In this document: positions 13,215 through 26,471 of the stretch, one piece after another
Layout of the letters: each line of letters opens with the position of its first letter
Numbering within the stretch: the stretch's first letter is position 1
Assembly: GCA_007922305.1 (NCBI GenBank)
Contig: ML677374.1
Coordinates: 5,274,991-5,338,990, forward strand
DNA from: Dermatemys mawii
Taxonomy: Eukaryota; Chordata; Testudines; Dermatemydidae
Length of the DNA: 64,000 nt
Direction: 5' to 3'
Position numbers and translations under genes: made by a program
Notes under the pieces: model-generated
Databases searched by the model: none
The model's input: the letters and a program-made list of their open reading frames with translations, nothing else
What the model was told of the DNA's origin: nothing

Positions 13215-13325
13215 CGCTGTTTTTAGGGAAAGGACTGTTTCTTACTATGTATTTGTACAGAGCCTAGCTCAACAGGTCTCAAACAGGATATCTAGGCAAT
13301 ATCATCATACAAATAATAAACAACA
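13215..13325 (+). mobile_element. Ancient LINE (L3/CR1-like) 3' end fragment
   Basis: Reads 'ggactgtttcttactatgta', 'ttgtacagagcctagctcaa', then 'catacaaataataaacaaca'. This is the '…tgtacagcgcctagcac…aatacaaataataa' 3' end of an old amniote LINE family, recognised from memory. A-rich tail at the right gives the + orientation. The same family appears reversed at 13926 and 19460. Confidence 0.55.
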
Positions 13326-13925
13326 AGAAAAGAAAGGATGAGCAGTTAAGCACATAGCATCAGAAAGCACAGCCTCATATGCCAATGGATTAAATATTGC
13401 AAGCAAACCAATTACAATCAAGCTTATGCTCAATTATTTTGCTTTGTTGGTAGGTAGCCTTATAGAGCTAGCACAGACACAATGGTGATGGGTACAGAAT
13501 AAAGGCTTATATAATTAGAGAGAGATACAGCTAGATACAATAGATATCTACTGTAGACCATATGCAACCTTTCAAATCCAGCATTCTGATTTAGGGTAGA
13601 AAGAGCATTTTGTAACACACATGGACAACAGTTCATAAACCAACCAATCACTCAGTGATGGTTCATTTTGGGATACTAGGCCTCTATAACAACCCCACAC
13701 ACACCCAGAAGTCCCCAGATTCAGCTAAAGCATCTCCATCAGACAACTCACCTGTTCACTGCTATCCGGTAGCTAATTCTCATTCGGGGGCTAATAGGTA
13801 CACAACTTCTTTCTCAGTCATCACAGCTGTGACTCAGAGGTCCAGCTACATAACCTGACTAGTGCAGATGAACCTGTGTGTTCTCCCCATAACGGTCTAT
13901 GACTGCAATGTGATTAACTGTATTT

Positions 13926-14170
13926 ATGATTATTATCATTTGTGCTGCAGTAGTGTCTAGAGGGTCCAATTGGTACCGGGGCCCTATTGTGCTAGGTGCC
14001 GTACATACACATAACAACAGACAGTATCTGCTTCAAAGAATTTATACTGTAATTATACAAAACTGTCAACAAGTAGGAGAAAATAAGCATTATCCTCATC
14101 TGGGGACCTGAGATGCACAGAGATTTGGGAACTAAGAAGCAGAAAGATTCAGCCTTTTTCTAGACCCAGA
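13926..14170 (-). mobile_element. Ancient LINE 3' fragment, left part of a split copy
   Basis: Reverse orientation of the family at 13215: 'tgattattatcatttgtgct', 'ggtaccggggccctattgtg', 'ctaggtgccgtacatacaca', then 'ttatcctcatctggggacct'. The expected continuation ('tgacttggccaaggccacat') does not follow directly but resumes at about 14381, after a DNA element. Old, many substitutions. Confidence 0.6.
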
Positions 14171-14380
14171 AGTTAGACCAGTTTGACTTAAATAGATTTT
14201 AAAACCAGTTTAGTTAAACCAGTTTAGTTAAATCAGAACAGAAAGCTATGGCAATTCCTGATCAAATTAATGCTAAACTGCTTTATACTGAACTAACAGT
14301 GTCCATATAACCTTTTGCACCACTGGGTTTAAAATCACACCTAAAGTTAAACCAGTGCAACTTTCTCACATAGATAAACC
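14171..14380. mobile_element. Short DNA element nested in the ancient LINE
   Basis: A block rich in 'aaaccagtttagttaaacca' and 'actaaactgctttatactga' words, with facing copies near both ends ('agaccagtttgacttaaata' at the left; 'cctaaagttaaaccagtgca' at the right). It lies exactly where the old LINE copy is interrupted. Class II non-autonomous is inferred; exact termini and target duplication cannot be fixed by eye. Confidence 0.5.
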
Positions 14381-14475
14381 CTCAGTGACTTGGCCAAGGC
14401 CACATAAGGATTCTGTGGCACAGCCAGCAACAGAACCCCTATTACCCGAGTCTCAGTCCAGTGGCTTGAACACAA
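14381..14475 (-). mobile_element. Ancient LINE fragment, right part of the split copy
   Basis: Reads 'cagtgacttggccaaggcca', 'cataaggattctgtggcaca', 'gagtctcagtccagtggctt'. This is the segment expected next after the 13926-14170 piece in this family, in the same orientation. Its presence supports a single old LINE copy later split by the element at 14171-14380. Confidence 0.6.
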
Positions 14476-17400
14476 CTCCAACTTTATTCTCCCCACTGAA
14501 CATGCTCACTGTGTGCACTAACATGACAACTGGTAGATGTTTTCTTTTTCAGCCTTTCAATAAACCTGTAACCACTCAACTGTGAAGACGCAGCGAGAAT
14601 AGTTTTATAGTTCTAGCAAAAGTACAGAAAAAAGGCAAAAAATAATTTCTGATGGGGGCTATGTAGTCAATGGAAAAATATGTTTACCAAAAAAAGGTGC
14701 CGTCTTCTCTTATCTCCTGCCAGCCTTGAAGAGAGATCAAGATTCAAAGTCAGACATCCCCATGCAAAAATGTACAGGAATTCCTCAGTTCTGTTCCTAG
14801 GTCTGATACAGACTCTCTCTCTGAGGCCTTGTGGAAGTCAGTTAATAATCTTCCTTGCTCATTTTCCTCATCTGTTCATGGAGAAATTGATGATCTTCCC
14901 CTCACAAGAAAGGTGTGAACTAACTTATGTTTATAATGTGCTTTGAACAGGCAAAATGCTACATAAGTTCTTAATATTACTAATATATTAGATTTATTAT
15001 GCTATCATGAGGTATCCTGGCCTTGTACTTCAGTTTCTTCTAATGATGATCCAGCTAAGCAGCAAAAGGACAGCTTCCATTTACAGGTCACCCCAGGTCT
15101 CCTGAACCAAATATGCCCCTGGCTTCTAATGAAACATATGAATTCCAAAGTGAAGCCTACTATCCTTAGTACACAGAATGCCTCATATCTGCAGAATGTC
15201 AAAAATGTACAAGAAAAAGGATCTCTGATTATTGTTGTAATGGATGGGTCTTTTATGGACAAAATACGTGTGCGCACTTTTAAAATCAAGAAATAGCACG
15301 GTTTTTAAGAAAGGCCTTGTGTGAAATGTTACTTATTTATCAATACGGAGTCCTCGAAAAAGATATTTTAGAAGTCTAACTCTCACTGTTTCTTCAGTCC
15401 AGAATAGAATAAGATGTTACAGCACAAAGGCACACACTCAGTCTAATATGTATTATGTGAAGGAAACATGTCAAAATGTAAGCTCCAGATTTATTACATT
15501 CTGAAAATTTATGCTGCAACAGTTATTTTAATGCATCTAGATTAATAGGTTCAGATACAGGAATTCTGCTTTTAGATATATATTTTAAATCAAACACAAC
15601 AATAAGCAAATGAGCTGCTTATTTTAAACTATATGTGAAGCTTTCCAAGTTACATAATTTTTGCATAAACGTCTATGTCCCAACTTGCCCATTTAGATAA
15701 GTGATGATATATATATAGAGAGATATGCAAAATAAGATGAATGTGTCTTACACTTTTTTTGCTTCTATCTCAGCCTGTTAAAGTTTACCTGCAAAGAATC
15801 TGTTTTAAAATTGGGCTTGTGCCATTTATTTTTTCCTCCATAATGTATAAAGAAAGTCTAAAAAATATGGCAAAGGTCATTTGTTGTTAAGCTGGTTTTT
15901 GCTTGTTTCCCACATTAGAAATATCAGGAGTGTCAACTACGGGCTTCACTAGTTTTGCTAGAGGACTTCTTCGGAATCATATAGGATGTACATTGATAGC
16001 ACATGCATCTTAACTGGAGGGACACAGGTGTCAAATCTTTAACAAAGTCTTCTTTTGTCCAGAATGTTCATTAATCACTTACATTAAAGAGGCATTACCA
16101 AAATCAAACTCCAGAAAATTTTAAACAGTATGATGAAAAATCTTTCCCTCTCTTAAGTGTTCAACTTTCAATTTCCTGTCTCTTTTGATGTCACCTTCTT
16201 CTTAGTTTTCCAGCCATTATATCTTCCAGGCTAGACAGCACTCACATTTCTAACCCATAAAAAAAGAGAGAAAACCCCCCCAAACCGTTTAAGTTCTTCT
16301 TTGTAGATCAGGAAATAGCAAAAAAGTGAACAAATACAATTTTTTCCCCTTTGGAGTTTGCCCTTGAGCTATTATGATTACTAACAGTAGTAAAAGTAGT
16401 AAACTGTATATTATGAGAGCATCCAAAATCCTATGGCTCCATTATGCTGGGTGCTGTATTATCATAGAAAACAGAAAATTCCTGTGCTGAAAGGCTACTG
16501 TAACAGCTAATAGCAAAACAACAATCTAACACAAATGAAACCTAATGTTAATTTTTGGGAAGTGCAATAATATTCTAAAGCACATTTATGACACAAAGGA
16601 AGACGGAATGAGACTAATAAGATGCTTTTTAATCTTCCAGCATCCTGAGCTTTTTTTTCATCATTTTGTTTCACTCAGTGATGATCTTAGAGAGAAGAAC
16701 AAACATACCCTTCATTTTAGTATTAGATCACACCAAAAGAGCTAAGGTTTTAGATGAAACAAGAAGCTGAAAGTAAACTGATTACACATGCATCAAGTAT
16801 ACCAGTCACTAAGCATTTCTGGATTGTAGGGATAAGATACTCTCTTTGCTTATTACTGCCTTCCTGATCCAAAGAGATTTAAGCAACTGGTTTCAATTAG
16901 ATGTTTTTAAGCTAGTAAAACTACATCCATAAAGACATATTTATAGAACAACGTAAAACTGGAAGAATTAAAATGACTACAAAACTGATGAATTCCATTC
17001 CCCCATCCCTCAGAATCATTTACTGACTATTAACGAGGAAAAAGCACTGCAATTTTAAGAATTAATCCACTGCAGCAAAATTAAATCAGATACACTAGCA
17101 GAGACAATGATAAACTGATGGCTCCAGTGTTGTCAGTCTGCGGGTGATACAAGTTCATGTTGTCTGTGCTAGTGGTCACTCTGTTCGAACAAACATGAAC
17201 ATAAAAGGTAACATTAAAAGTGCAGCAGCACCAACTGGAATCAATTCTGTCAGTGAATATGTAGGTTTGTAATTAGTAGTATAGTGTAAATATTATATTT
17301 AATACATAATCTGTCTGATTCCAAGTCTGCCACCCTCAGCACGTGGAAACAAAGGAAGACATAGTGATGACTGTAAATGAGAGAGAAATGATACTCATCT

Positions 17401-19114
17401 CCCTCAAAATTCCAGAACACAAAAGTACACCAGTGTGGCTTTGCTACACGTGTTTGCTTTCATCCTCATTAATGAATGACGAATATTCTGAGATTTATAG
17501 AAATGAAAATTAGTTTTGATAGGGTTTTATCTGGTAGTTGCTTAATAAAATTTGTCTAAAAAACTCTGCAGCATGTGACCACAAATATTTACCCAATGAA
17601 TCTTTTCATTTGTAGCCTAATGAATACACAGCAATGGCAGAGTTTTTTCATTTTGGCCTAGTAAAAAGTAGAAGAAAAGGAGTCTGAATGCCAGTCCAGA
17701 TGGATTAATCGTTCTCTGTTTTATGGGCAAACAAAAGCCCCAATCTGCTAAAGCTGTGAACACAATTAATCATGTATATCCTGCTCCTGAATATCCAAAT
17801 ACTGAATAAAATAATCAGCTAGTGGTCCCCAACTACCATCCTAAATTTTAACTTCATAATGCAGGAAACATTTATAACCCAATGAAATCACTGGGGCTAG
17901 GAGCAGGCCCAAAGCCATTCATTATGGGAACTGTTGTGAGCTAATCAGATGTATGGGCACAATCCTGAGAAACTGAAACTGCCATTCAGAGTTACATGTC
18001 AATTAATTTTTCAGGTTCTCAGAATCTCCCAGAATTGGGCCAAATGTAAACATACATACTGAACCTTATGAGTGTTGTGTGCATGTCATTTTTAATACTA
18101 TTATTATTATTATTAAGTTACTGCTGTGAAGCTTACATTTTTCTTCATTTGTTTAGTAAAAATTAAAAACTAGATAAGAAAAGAATTCTTAGAAATCTTT
18201 TTGATTTGATTAATCTCTTCAGTCTTCTATCCAGAAACTAGAGCTGGGAAAACATTTCCGATGTGGATGGTAGTATTCCATATAGCATGCATCTGTAGGA
18301 CTAAAAGAATGCCCTGTATTGGATATTCAGTATCTTGCTGTCCCAAGGCACTTAGGATAAAGATATGTTTGTTTTGCCTTAGCATCTTGCAAAGTCTTCT
18401 CTATTACCTCTCCACACCCAAAAGAGTCTTTTCTTTTCAACATGTCAAGAATAAAGACTAAAATATTATTTGTAAATGGGAAACTCGCTGATCACAAGTT
18501 TAATCCTACTATCTTTATTCACACACACATTCTCGCTAACTTCAATACCACATCCTGAACGCTTAAGGCTTACTTATGTGAGTAAAGGTTGCAGGCAAAA
18601 ACCCGAAGTGATATTTCATACAATCGTATCCAAATTAGCAAAGCAAAACTATAGGATGGAAGTGAACATAAAAGCAAGGGAAATAACATGAACAGTGGAG
18701 CAGTAAACAATTTAGCCTGAAGGCACGACACTAATGCAAAAGTAATTTCAAAGCACCAACTGAACCAACTAAGGTGACAAAATACATGTTATAATAAACT
18801 TAAAACAACACTTGCTGCCATTTCTGCCATTCATCAAGATCAACATAAAATACAAACTAAAACTGCAAAACGTCATCAGCATCATCATGAAGGGTACAAA
18901 CATTAAGCAATATATCACTTGTTCCTACAAGAAAGGAGGACTACAGCAAGTATCCTGAACCGGAGGCCAGGTCTAAAGACCATTGAAGCCAATGAAAAGA
19001 CTCTCACTGACTCAGTGGATTAGGCCCTAGTCATCATACTGAAATTACAGCATCCCAGGCAAAAAATCCTGTACTCATGGAAGGATGTGTAAATATCCAC
19101 TATCTACAATGCAA
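14476..19114. other. AT-rich non-coding sequence, nothing recognised
   Basis: About 4.6 kb. Only simple features are visible: a short (TTA)n run near 18100 and A-rich patches. Open frames here (for example 14680-14946 and 18476-18691) have no codon-like conservation signs. Possible short palindromic repeats near 17880-18060 and 18950-19030 ('aaatcactggggctaggag', 'ttgaagccaatgaaaag') are too weak to call individually. Confidence 0.5.
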
Positions 19115-19370
19115 TAAAAGACTCGGGACTGCTGACTTGGACTTGTGGGGCTGGGTTGCAGGGCTATAAAACTGCAGTGTAGCTGTTCGAGTTCGGGCTG
19201 GAGCATTGGCTCTGAGACTGATGGGGGATAATCTCAGAACCTGGGCTCCAGCCCCAGCCGGAATTGCTATGCTGCTATTTTTAGCTCTGCAACTCAAGCC
19301 CGAGTTAGCTGACATAAACTCCGAGACTTGATGCTGTTGTGTTTTTGATCGCAGTGCAGATGTACCCTTA
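19115..19370. repeat. MITE-like element with GC-rich arms, left end decayed
   Basis: The right end 'gcagtgcagatgtaccctta' is a reversed 'taagggta-gtctacactgc' terminus. The interior has facing arms: 'tgtagctgttcgagttcggg', then 'ctggagca', against 'tgggctccagccccagccgg', and 'gacttggacttgtggggctg' against 'gctctgcaactcaagcccga'. The composition is clearly more GC-rich than the flanks. The matching left terminus is not recognisable, so the copy is eroded or truncated. No coding capacity. Confidence 0.6.
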
Positions 19371-19459
19371 GAGAGACAAAGAAAAGAATCACCAATGGTT
19401 TTTCACTTAACCCACTAAAGAAATGTTTGAAAAAACAGATATGTGGGGCTTCTCCTCTA

Positions 19460-19570
19460 ATCTTTATGATTATTATTTGTATTACAATAGCACCTAAATA
19501 TTCCAACTGAGTTAAGGATCCCATTGTGCCATCCTTTATACTAGAGGTACATACATTCAGTAAGAGACAA
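19460..19570 (-). mobile_element. Ancient LINE 3' end fragment
   Basis: Reads 'aatctttatgattattattt', 'gtattacaatagcacctaaa', 'aaggatcccattgtgccatc': the reverse-oriented 3' end of the family also seen at 13215 and 13926. Very short and diverged. Confidence 0.55.
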
Positions 19571-22500
19571 TCTAATGACTCTCTCTCCTTCTGCCTACTC
19601 ACTATTCTGTTTAGATATGTACCTAATTACACATTACTTATATGTACACAATGCAAATATCTTAACTTATATGTTTACATGAGAAATAAAAGAAGGTAAG
19701 ACAGACTGAACTGGGACATACAATACTTTCATTTGATGCAGGCTACTGAAAAGATTAAATTTCACTAGTAGGTACAAAAAATACATCCCAAAACAAGCCT
19801 TCATGGCTTCCTCACAAATAATATTTCAAACTCTAACACAAGGTATATTTTTGGCTGTACAAAGCTGAGATGCTACATAATTTATGGGAGGTTGAATATC
19901 TTATAGTGTATTCTCTCTCAAGAATGTACATGAGAATACTGGTTCTGAAGAAGTCACAGAAACTATTAAATTGAGGACACAAACCTTCAATGAAAACCTA
20001 TAATTTTAAAATTAAGTTTACATGTCAGTGGATCGTCTGAGCTTGGTCTGTACGGTTTTTCTAATCTGGGTTTCTAGTCTTACTTCCCATGGGTATTGTA
20101 CACTGATTTTTTTTCTAGGCTGGAATTACTCAACTTGAAATGTGATGGAGGGCACATTAGTTACAGTAAACATAATAGGAAGTAGAAAGTTTATGCATAT
20201 TCCAGACAAAGCGATGTCCATAGCATCATTTCTGATCATGAGAAGAACAGGGCAATCAATTAACAAGAAACTGGCCCAATCCAATCAGTGCCTGCCTTGA
20301 GCAGTACTGATTTTTTTTTACAAGTTATGTCTTCTGCTAAAGGGGAAAAGACAGTTGTCATCAACCTGCATATAAAATGATTTAAAACAGTTAATGATGG
20401 TCCTGCAATGTCATCAGCAGTATGCTGATATGATTAACAGATATATTTAGAGAACTGTTGTAGTCGGATCAAAATAATCCACACTATTTATCTCCAAATG
20501 AGCTGATGGAGAGAATGAAATGTTGAACTCTCTTTTCAGAATGTTATTTCCCCCCAGTGATTTCAAAGCTATGGATTTATTCTTCAAAATGGACTCTTAG
20601 GATGCAGAGTCTTGTCTGGGTTGCAGTCTCAACAGTGCCCAGCCCAAAGACGTCCTTGTCACCAGTGCTGCAGTCACATAAACAAGCAGCAGCTGGATGA
20701 GAAAAGGAGGCCATGTCAGCTCAGAGTGGCAGAAAAGGTTTTTCGCGGCAGCTATTTGCAACCCTCCAAGGAGCTACAGAGGCTGCCCATTAAAACCCTG
20801 TTAAAACACTTCTGATGTTGTCAGCAGTGGAGAGCTGAAAGAGCACAGTGATCACTGAGATGCTATCTGCCTCAAGCAGTTCAGTGGTACTGTCAATACT
20901 ATGAGCAAGAAGGTACAAGATGAGCAACAACCTAATTTCTCCATCAAAATTTCATAAACTCCCTGAGCTGGTAGAAACTAGAGATATGGGCAAACACATG
21001 ACAGCTGATAAGCTGATCATTCAGGAAAGATGACCATTGATCTGGAATCTTTTCCGAAACCTTTGACGTTTTAAGTCAATTTACACTCTGAAACCAATGG
21101 AGTGTAAGTCCGCATCTAAAGGGAAGCCCATTAATCAAATGCCCATAATCATCTTCCCACCCTCATGCTTACTGTGAAAAGTTTTCTTAAATATATATAA
21201 TATGAGAAGGAAACCTTGTGCAATTGTGTGTCTGTGTACACACACACACTTCAAAACATCTCAAAGTATTACATTTGATACACACACACACAAATGTAAA
21301 TATATAAATGGGGCAATTATACATATAAATATAGTATATGTGTATTTCTTCTCACATTTCTCTGCATTGAGTTATAAAAAGCCTGATTTGGTAGCCATTA
21401 AAGCATTTACACATTGGGCTACAGTGTGCACTTTTTACTTGCTATGAAAGCAACCATACTGAAATGCAAAGGGGTACTCACAAAACAAGGTGTTAGAGTG
21501 AATAATCTGAATCTGGTCCATTTACTTCCATGCTATTATTTGCATGAATAAGTGCTTCCCCTGGTAAGTAATGGCTATAGAAACAGAGCCAACGTGAAAG
21601 ATTATTTATGATACAGTAAGGAATACGTGCTTAATTATGAATTCAATGTCTTGGTTATAATTTCCTGAGAAAAATAACAGTCACCCACCTCTCAGCTTTC
21701 CAGCTTTAGATGAAGACACCCATTGTTACAGAACGATGAAAAATAATTCTGGTAGGAATGGCTTAATTATTTATACAGGCACCATAACAAATGTTCTTAT
21801 GTTCTTAAGAATTCAAATTGTGTGAAACTGAATGCAAATTAATCAACAATGCCATTGTTTCCTGGACATTCTCTGCAGGATCTCAATGTAAAAGATAGCG
21901 AAACTTCTAGACTCATTGTCCCCTAGACCAACGTCTTATGTTCCTTTCCATATATGCAGCCTAACACGCATTGCAGAGAGCCAAAAGATGTGGAGTGCTT
22001 GTTGGGGACAAAGCAGAGAACTGTATGTCACCTTTGGTGTAGAGAGACAGTTTAGATGCCCACTGTCCAATATACAGTGACTTTTCCCACCCTCTTATAG
22101 TCAGAGTTTTTGAGCACATACACCCAGCATTTGCAAATGGCCCCTGCATGCAGTGGACGTGCTTATTTCATTTCATAACAAGTTGACGATTTCTGCTCAG
22201 AACACATTACTGTTTCCTACAGCAACGATGATTTATTTGGACCAGACTGGTAGTTCCTATGCAGGAAAAAAAAACCCTACAGAATCAAGGCTAGTCACAT
22301 TATGCGTCTTCCATAGTAAAGTACATTATTCCTCAGTGCATTATACATAATAATTTGGTTTTCCTCTGATTCATCCCTCATATTCACAGGCCACAACTTT
22401 GTGCAAATTTGGGTTCTACTGAGGAACTTTGCAGGGGAACAATATTTGGTGATGCAAGTTTGGATGGCATGATACCATGAAAGACATCCTGGCTTGTGGT

Positions 22501-22859
22501 TAGTTTTGTGGCTGGTGCATAAAATACCTACCTTTTACTCCATTGTATAGCTTCCCCCCAACTCGAATGGAACATATGACTCAGCTCTCAGAGAAACAGG
22601 AGCAGGAAAAGCATCTATTCAAGACAGTAATTTCTTTATGAAGTGCAGACCCAGTAACAATGATTTCTTGTGAAATTTAAAAAGCCAAGTGCTGGCCTCA
22701 GCAATCCCTTCTAGGTTGAAGAGGCCTGGTGGGTATATTTTCTCCGTGATGTGCAAAGAGTTATACATGAGACTGTACTCCTCAATCTTTCTGCAGGGAA
22801 TTGGTGTTAGCTTCATTAATTCAGTGCCACTGAACTCTATGGAACTGGACTAACATCAC
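19571..22859. other. Non-coding sequence with a CA/TA microsatellite
   Basis: No supported gene. 21230-21345 has interrupted (CA)n and (TA)n runs. 20590-20830 is slightly GC-richer and open for 67 codons on the + strand, but without a clear acceptor/donor pair. A short 'aaatgttcttatgttcttaa' near 21789 looks like an isolated CR1 octamer tail. Confidence 0.45.
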
Positions 22860-22985
22860 ATTGGACAGCAATTAGGCCAATAAATGGGAGTTAAGTGCCT
22901 AACCTGCTTAGGTGCTTTTGAAAATCCCACTAGGTGCCTACATGCATCTTCAGGAACCTACATACTTTTGAAAATCTGGCCTTTA
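22860..22985. repeat. Short interspersed repeat ('gtgcttttgaaaatcccac' family)
   Basis: Contains 'gttaagtgcctaacctgctt', 'aggtgcttttgaaaatccca', and a second 'catacttttgaaaatctggc'. Pieces of the same wording recur at 60590-60620, 33340-33372, 45450-45500 and 50270-50292, showing an old dispersed family. Facing arms ('ttaggtgctt' and 'taagtgccta') suggest a small fold-back element. Confidence 0.45.
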
Positions 22986-23639
22986 GTCTTTTCTTTCTAT
23001 GTGAGGAAAAAGCTTAAAACTACTCAAAATTAGGACACAGAAATCAACACATGATGGTTGATTTATTCACCCTGGTCCCACAAGCCCAAAAATTAAATGA
23101 CTGCCTTTATCCACCCAGCTTTCTCTGCCTGTATTGGATAAAGATTATGACCATGAAACTAGAATATAAACAAGATCACAACAATTTTAAGATGAGCACA
23201 ACTTTTACGGGATCAAATAACCTTAATAACACAGGCAGTAAATAACTAGTGCAAATAAACTGTGGTAAATAATAGCTGTGCTAACACTAAAAGCATGTGT
23301 AATATTCATGAGGTAATGAAATCTTCAGAATAGTTTGACACTTCTGTAATACAATATATTTTGTTCTATGGGCAAAGAAATTGTTAAAAGATCTTAAAAA
23401 AAGCTCTAGTTAATTATTCAAAATTATAGAGGCAGATTATCAGCAAACACTAAAAAGGAAACAAACAAGTTGCAACAAGTAATCTGCCTGTTGATATTAA
23501 GATTGTAAAGCCACAATATTTTTGGATAAAAAGCAAAGCTCTCTAACAGGAAGTGGGGGCTTGGGAACTGTGCCTCCCCAACCTCCCACTCTTTCTACAG
23601 CTCTACAACAACACTTTCTTTCCTTCCTAATGCAACTTT

Positions 23640-23923
23640 GGGCTTGTATCCACTTACTGGGGGATTGATGCACTGGGGGGGTCAGTTTAGCAGATCTAGT
23701 GAAGACCCACTAAAATCAACTGCCAATTGCTCTCCCTTTGAGTCTGGTACTCCATCAGAATGAGAAGCTTACAGTAAGTCAATGGGAGAGTTTCTCCCAT
23801 CAACCAAGCACGGTTTAGACTCTGTAATAAGTCAACCTAAGGTATGTCAACTCCAGGTACATTATTCACATAGCTGGAGTTGCATAACTTAGGTCGATTT
23901 AGCCCTTCAGTGTAGACCTACCC
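23640..23923. repeat. MITE-like DNA element, about 285 bp
   Basis: Left end gggcttgtatccacttactg; right end 'gccctt-cagtgtagacctaccc', whose reverse complement gives a matching 'gggtaggtctacactg' terminus. The interior includes the hairpin 'caactccaggtacattattc' facing 'acatagctggagttgcataa'. The same hairpin core occurs in the element at 59914-60198, so these are related families. Non-coding, moderately diverged. Confidence 0.65.
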
Positions 23924-26199
23924 TTTGTGTTAAGGATACTTTCCAGGTAAAGCAGTGTTGTCATATTGTGGAGTGATGGCAGTAAAATCTGATCCAACAG
24001 TGTCTAATTATTTAGTTCCATGACAATAAAAATATGTTTTTCAATATACAAAGCTATCTTCTATTTTTGCAAAATTTTATTTTCTTGTGAGATTTACAAC
24101 CTTAGCAGAATTCAAGCACAAATTATTATTCAAAAGCTTTGCCCTTACTTTGGGAATGTCTGTTTTTAATTTTTATTTCCCAAAGAAAAACACAGAAATT
24201 ATTTAGAGAAAATTTGTTCAAAATTCAAAAAGAACACACAAAGATAAATTATTACATTGAGAAGAAATATTTTATGGCTTGAGAATAAATCTCTCACTTC
24301 CTGAGTCCTGAAAATCTTGCTGACATACGTGGAAGCTAGTTTGCCAAGAAAACATTATATACTGAGAAACGTAATTAATAAAATTGTCAACCTTCCATAG
24401 AATTTGCAGGATTTATACTTGCCTCATATTAAAATTACTTTGCAAATGTCATGCAGCCCAGCAAACACATGGGTACATTACCAGGCAGGAGTTAGGAAGG
24501 GTTCAAGACACAAATAGGTTTCATAATCAATGGCCAACAACAACATATTTTGCAAGTGAAGTGTTTATATGATCATAAAAATGTGTAGCACACTATTCTG
24601 TTATTGTGCCCTTTGAAAGAAGGAAGGAGATATAAAATGTATATAGAAAAGGAAGGCATACGGAAACTAAAACAAAATGTCAATATGTAACATCCTACTA
24701 GAACAGACATTTAATTTTGGGAAGCAAATTAAGTCAATTACAATGCATTCATAATAAACTATTCTGCAAATCAAATCTATGTTCTTAGACAGGTTACCTA
24801 TTTTAAGCAAAAGATGTACTTTCTCTTTAGTTTGTGCTTCAAGCTTTTGTTCTATGAGAAGTCAAGTAATTAACTTGCCCAGGGAAGAAATTTTCCTCTT
24901 CAATACCTTTACATTTGTGTAAAGCAAAATTATACAAAATGCTGATGTAAGTCCCACAGGGAAAATACTTCTGTTGTAAAGCAAACACTTGTCTATACCA
25001 CCTTAAATCCATTCATGTGCCTTGTTCTGTGCTCAAAATCTGGACACTCCCATGATGCACTTGGGTAGAGTGTCTGCCTGCTGGGATGAAGTTTATTCAC
25101 AGGAAATATGAAGGGAAAATTCATGTTCTGCTGCTTAACCAGAACTGACATGGCATCTCCAGAGAGAGAGAAACTTAGGATGTCAGGCAGGTTAGCATAG
25201 GGCAAGCAGACGGTCAATAAAATATTCAATAAAGTCCTCTGATATCATAGACCTAATACTGTGGAAAAAAGACAGAATTCCTCTTTTTGATAAAAAAACA
25301 CCACAAGTTTAAAATGAGTTGTTAAAATGTCTATACAACATTAACCTGTTAAAATTTGAAGACAATTGTGACTGTTTTTTAAATGTGTTATAAAAAGCAA
25401 AACCAAAAGCAAATTGATAAAACACAAGATGTGCTCATGCTGACACATAACGGAGACTGATTATTCAGAACAAGCAAAATGTTATTTAGCTTCTCTAGAA
25501 TAATTACATTGTTTTGTTGTCTACTAAACCTCATATGACTTTTCCTTACTCGGCACAAACTATCAGAAAACAAGCATACGTTTAAACAAAATATCCACTG
25601 AATGCATTAAAATATATTCTGCTTAGGCCAAAAGACACAAAACCCACCCAATATGTAATGTATTTTCATCTGTATGACTTAATACCATAGACATCCTAGT
25701 ATTAGAAATGTATAATTGATCAGTTTTCAGCATAGAAATACAAAGGATGTAACCCTGACACAACATTAAAAATGCCATCCGCAGCTCATATTTATTGACA
25801 AAATTCATACTCGCACAACTCTATTTTTTACTATCCGATCCAATGTTTCATGACACTTGTTTCAAGTTTTGATATCAAGGACTTCTTAAATATTTCCCCA
25901 ACAGATTTAAGAGAGTTTGGTAAGAAAACCCAGGAGGGATAAAGAAAGCAATAGAGTCCATATGCAAAGAGCCCTTGAAATCATTCTGGTGAAGCTGGAT
26001 CTGAGTTTACATAAAGGGAAAATTAAATCAAGCATTGGAGTGGATTAGGAAGAACTATACCAGGAGATGTGTAACGTTAATCACGTTTAGTTAGGGGAGT
26101 GCTTATCTACTCAAGCTTATCTTGGAGATCCTTCTTACTTACTGAAAGTTTTATCTATATAGCACTAATTGGTTTAAATAACATGCTGACACACGTACA
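23924..26199. other. AT-rich non-coding sequence, nothing recognised
   Basis: About 2.3 kb without a supported gene or repeat. Several 60-80 codon minus-strand frames (24993-25229, 25388-25573, 25623-25808) lack splice context and are taken as chance. Confidence 0.5.
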
Positions 26200-26247
26200 T
26201 ATGTATATATACTGAATATATAAACACACTAACACATATATATATAG
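26200..26247. repeat. TA-rich microsatellite
   Basis: Interrupted (TA)n/(CA)n tract directly abutting the left end of the palindromic LTR structure. A similar 'atacacacatata' tract abuts its right end, so the structure probably landed in this simple repeat. Confidence 0.7.
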
Positions 26248-26471
26248 TGTGATGGGGCAAGGCCGGATGGCTATAGGAAAGTGCTAAAGAATAGATATGT
26301 TAGTCTCAGGCTAAACAAATCCCTGGTACCAATGGAACCTTCTAGAAAGGAGTAGAAACAGCTAGCCTAATTGGGACACCTGAAGCCAATCAGGTACTGG
26401 CTGAAACCAGTTAAAAACCTCCCAGTTAGTCAGGTGGGTGTGGGTGTCAGGAGCTGTGGAAGGAAGTTGTG
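26248..26471 (+). mobile_element. Inverted partial LTR, left arm of a long palindrome
   Basis: Begins TGTGATGGGGCAAGGCC and runs 224 bp to the junction ggaagttgtg. It is the reverse complement of 26907-27130 with no gaps and only two differences by eye: C at 26264 against A at 27114, and A at 26460 against C at 26918. In LTR terms it is the first 224 bases of the LTR read on the + strand. It ends abruptly where the full LTR of opposite orientation begins, sharing the four bases TGTG at the joint. Confidence 0.85.

Noticed and set aside
13720..13750. Minus-strand donor AGTGAACAG|gtgagt as an exon end
   Set aside because: The donor is good, but the upstream acceptor lacks a pyrimidine tract and the short reading frame (…RISYRIAVN) gives no family.
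20600..20830. Possible exon in a GC-richer patch
   Set aside because: 67-codon frame without an acceptor/donor pair. Retained only as a remark in the block entry.
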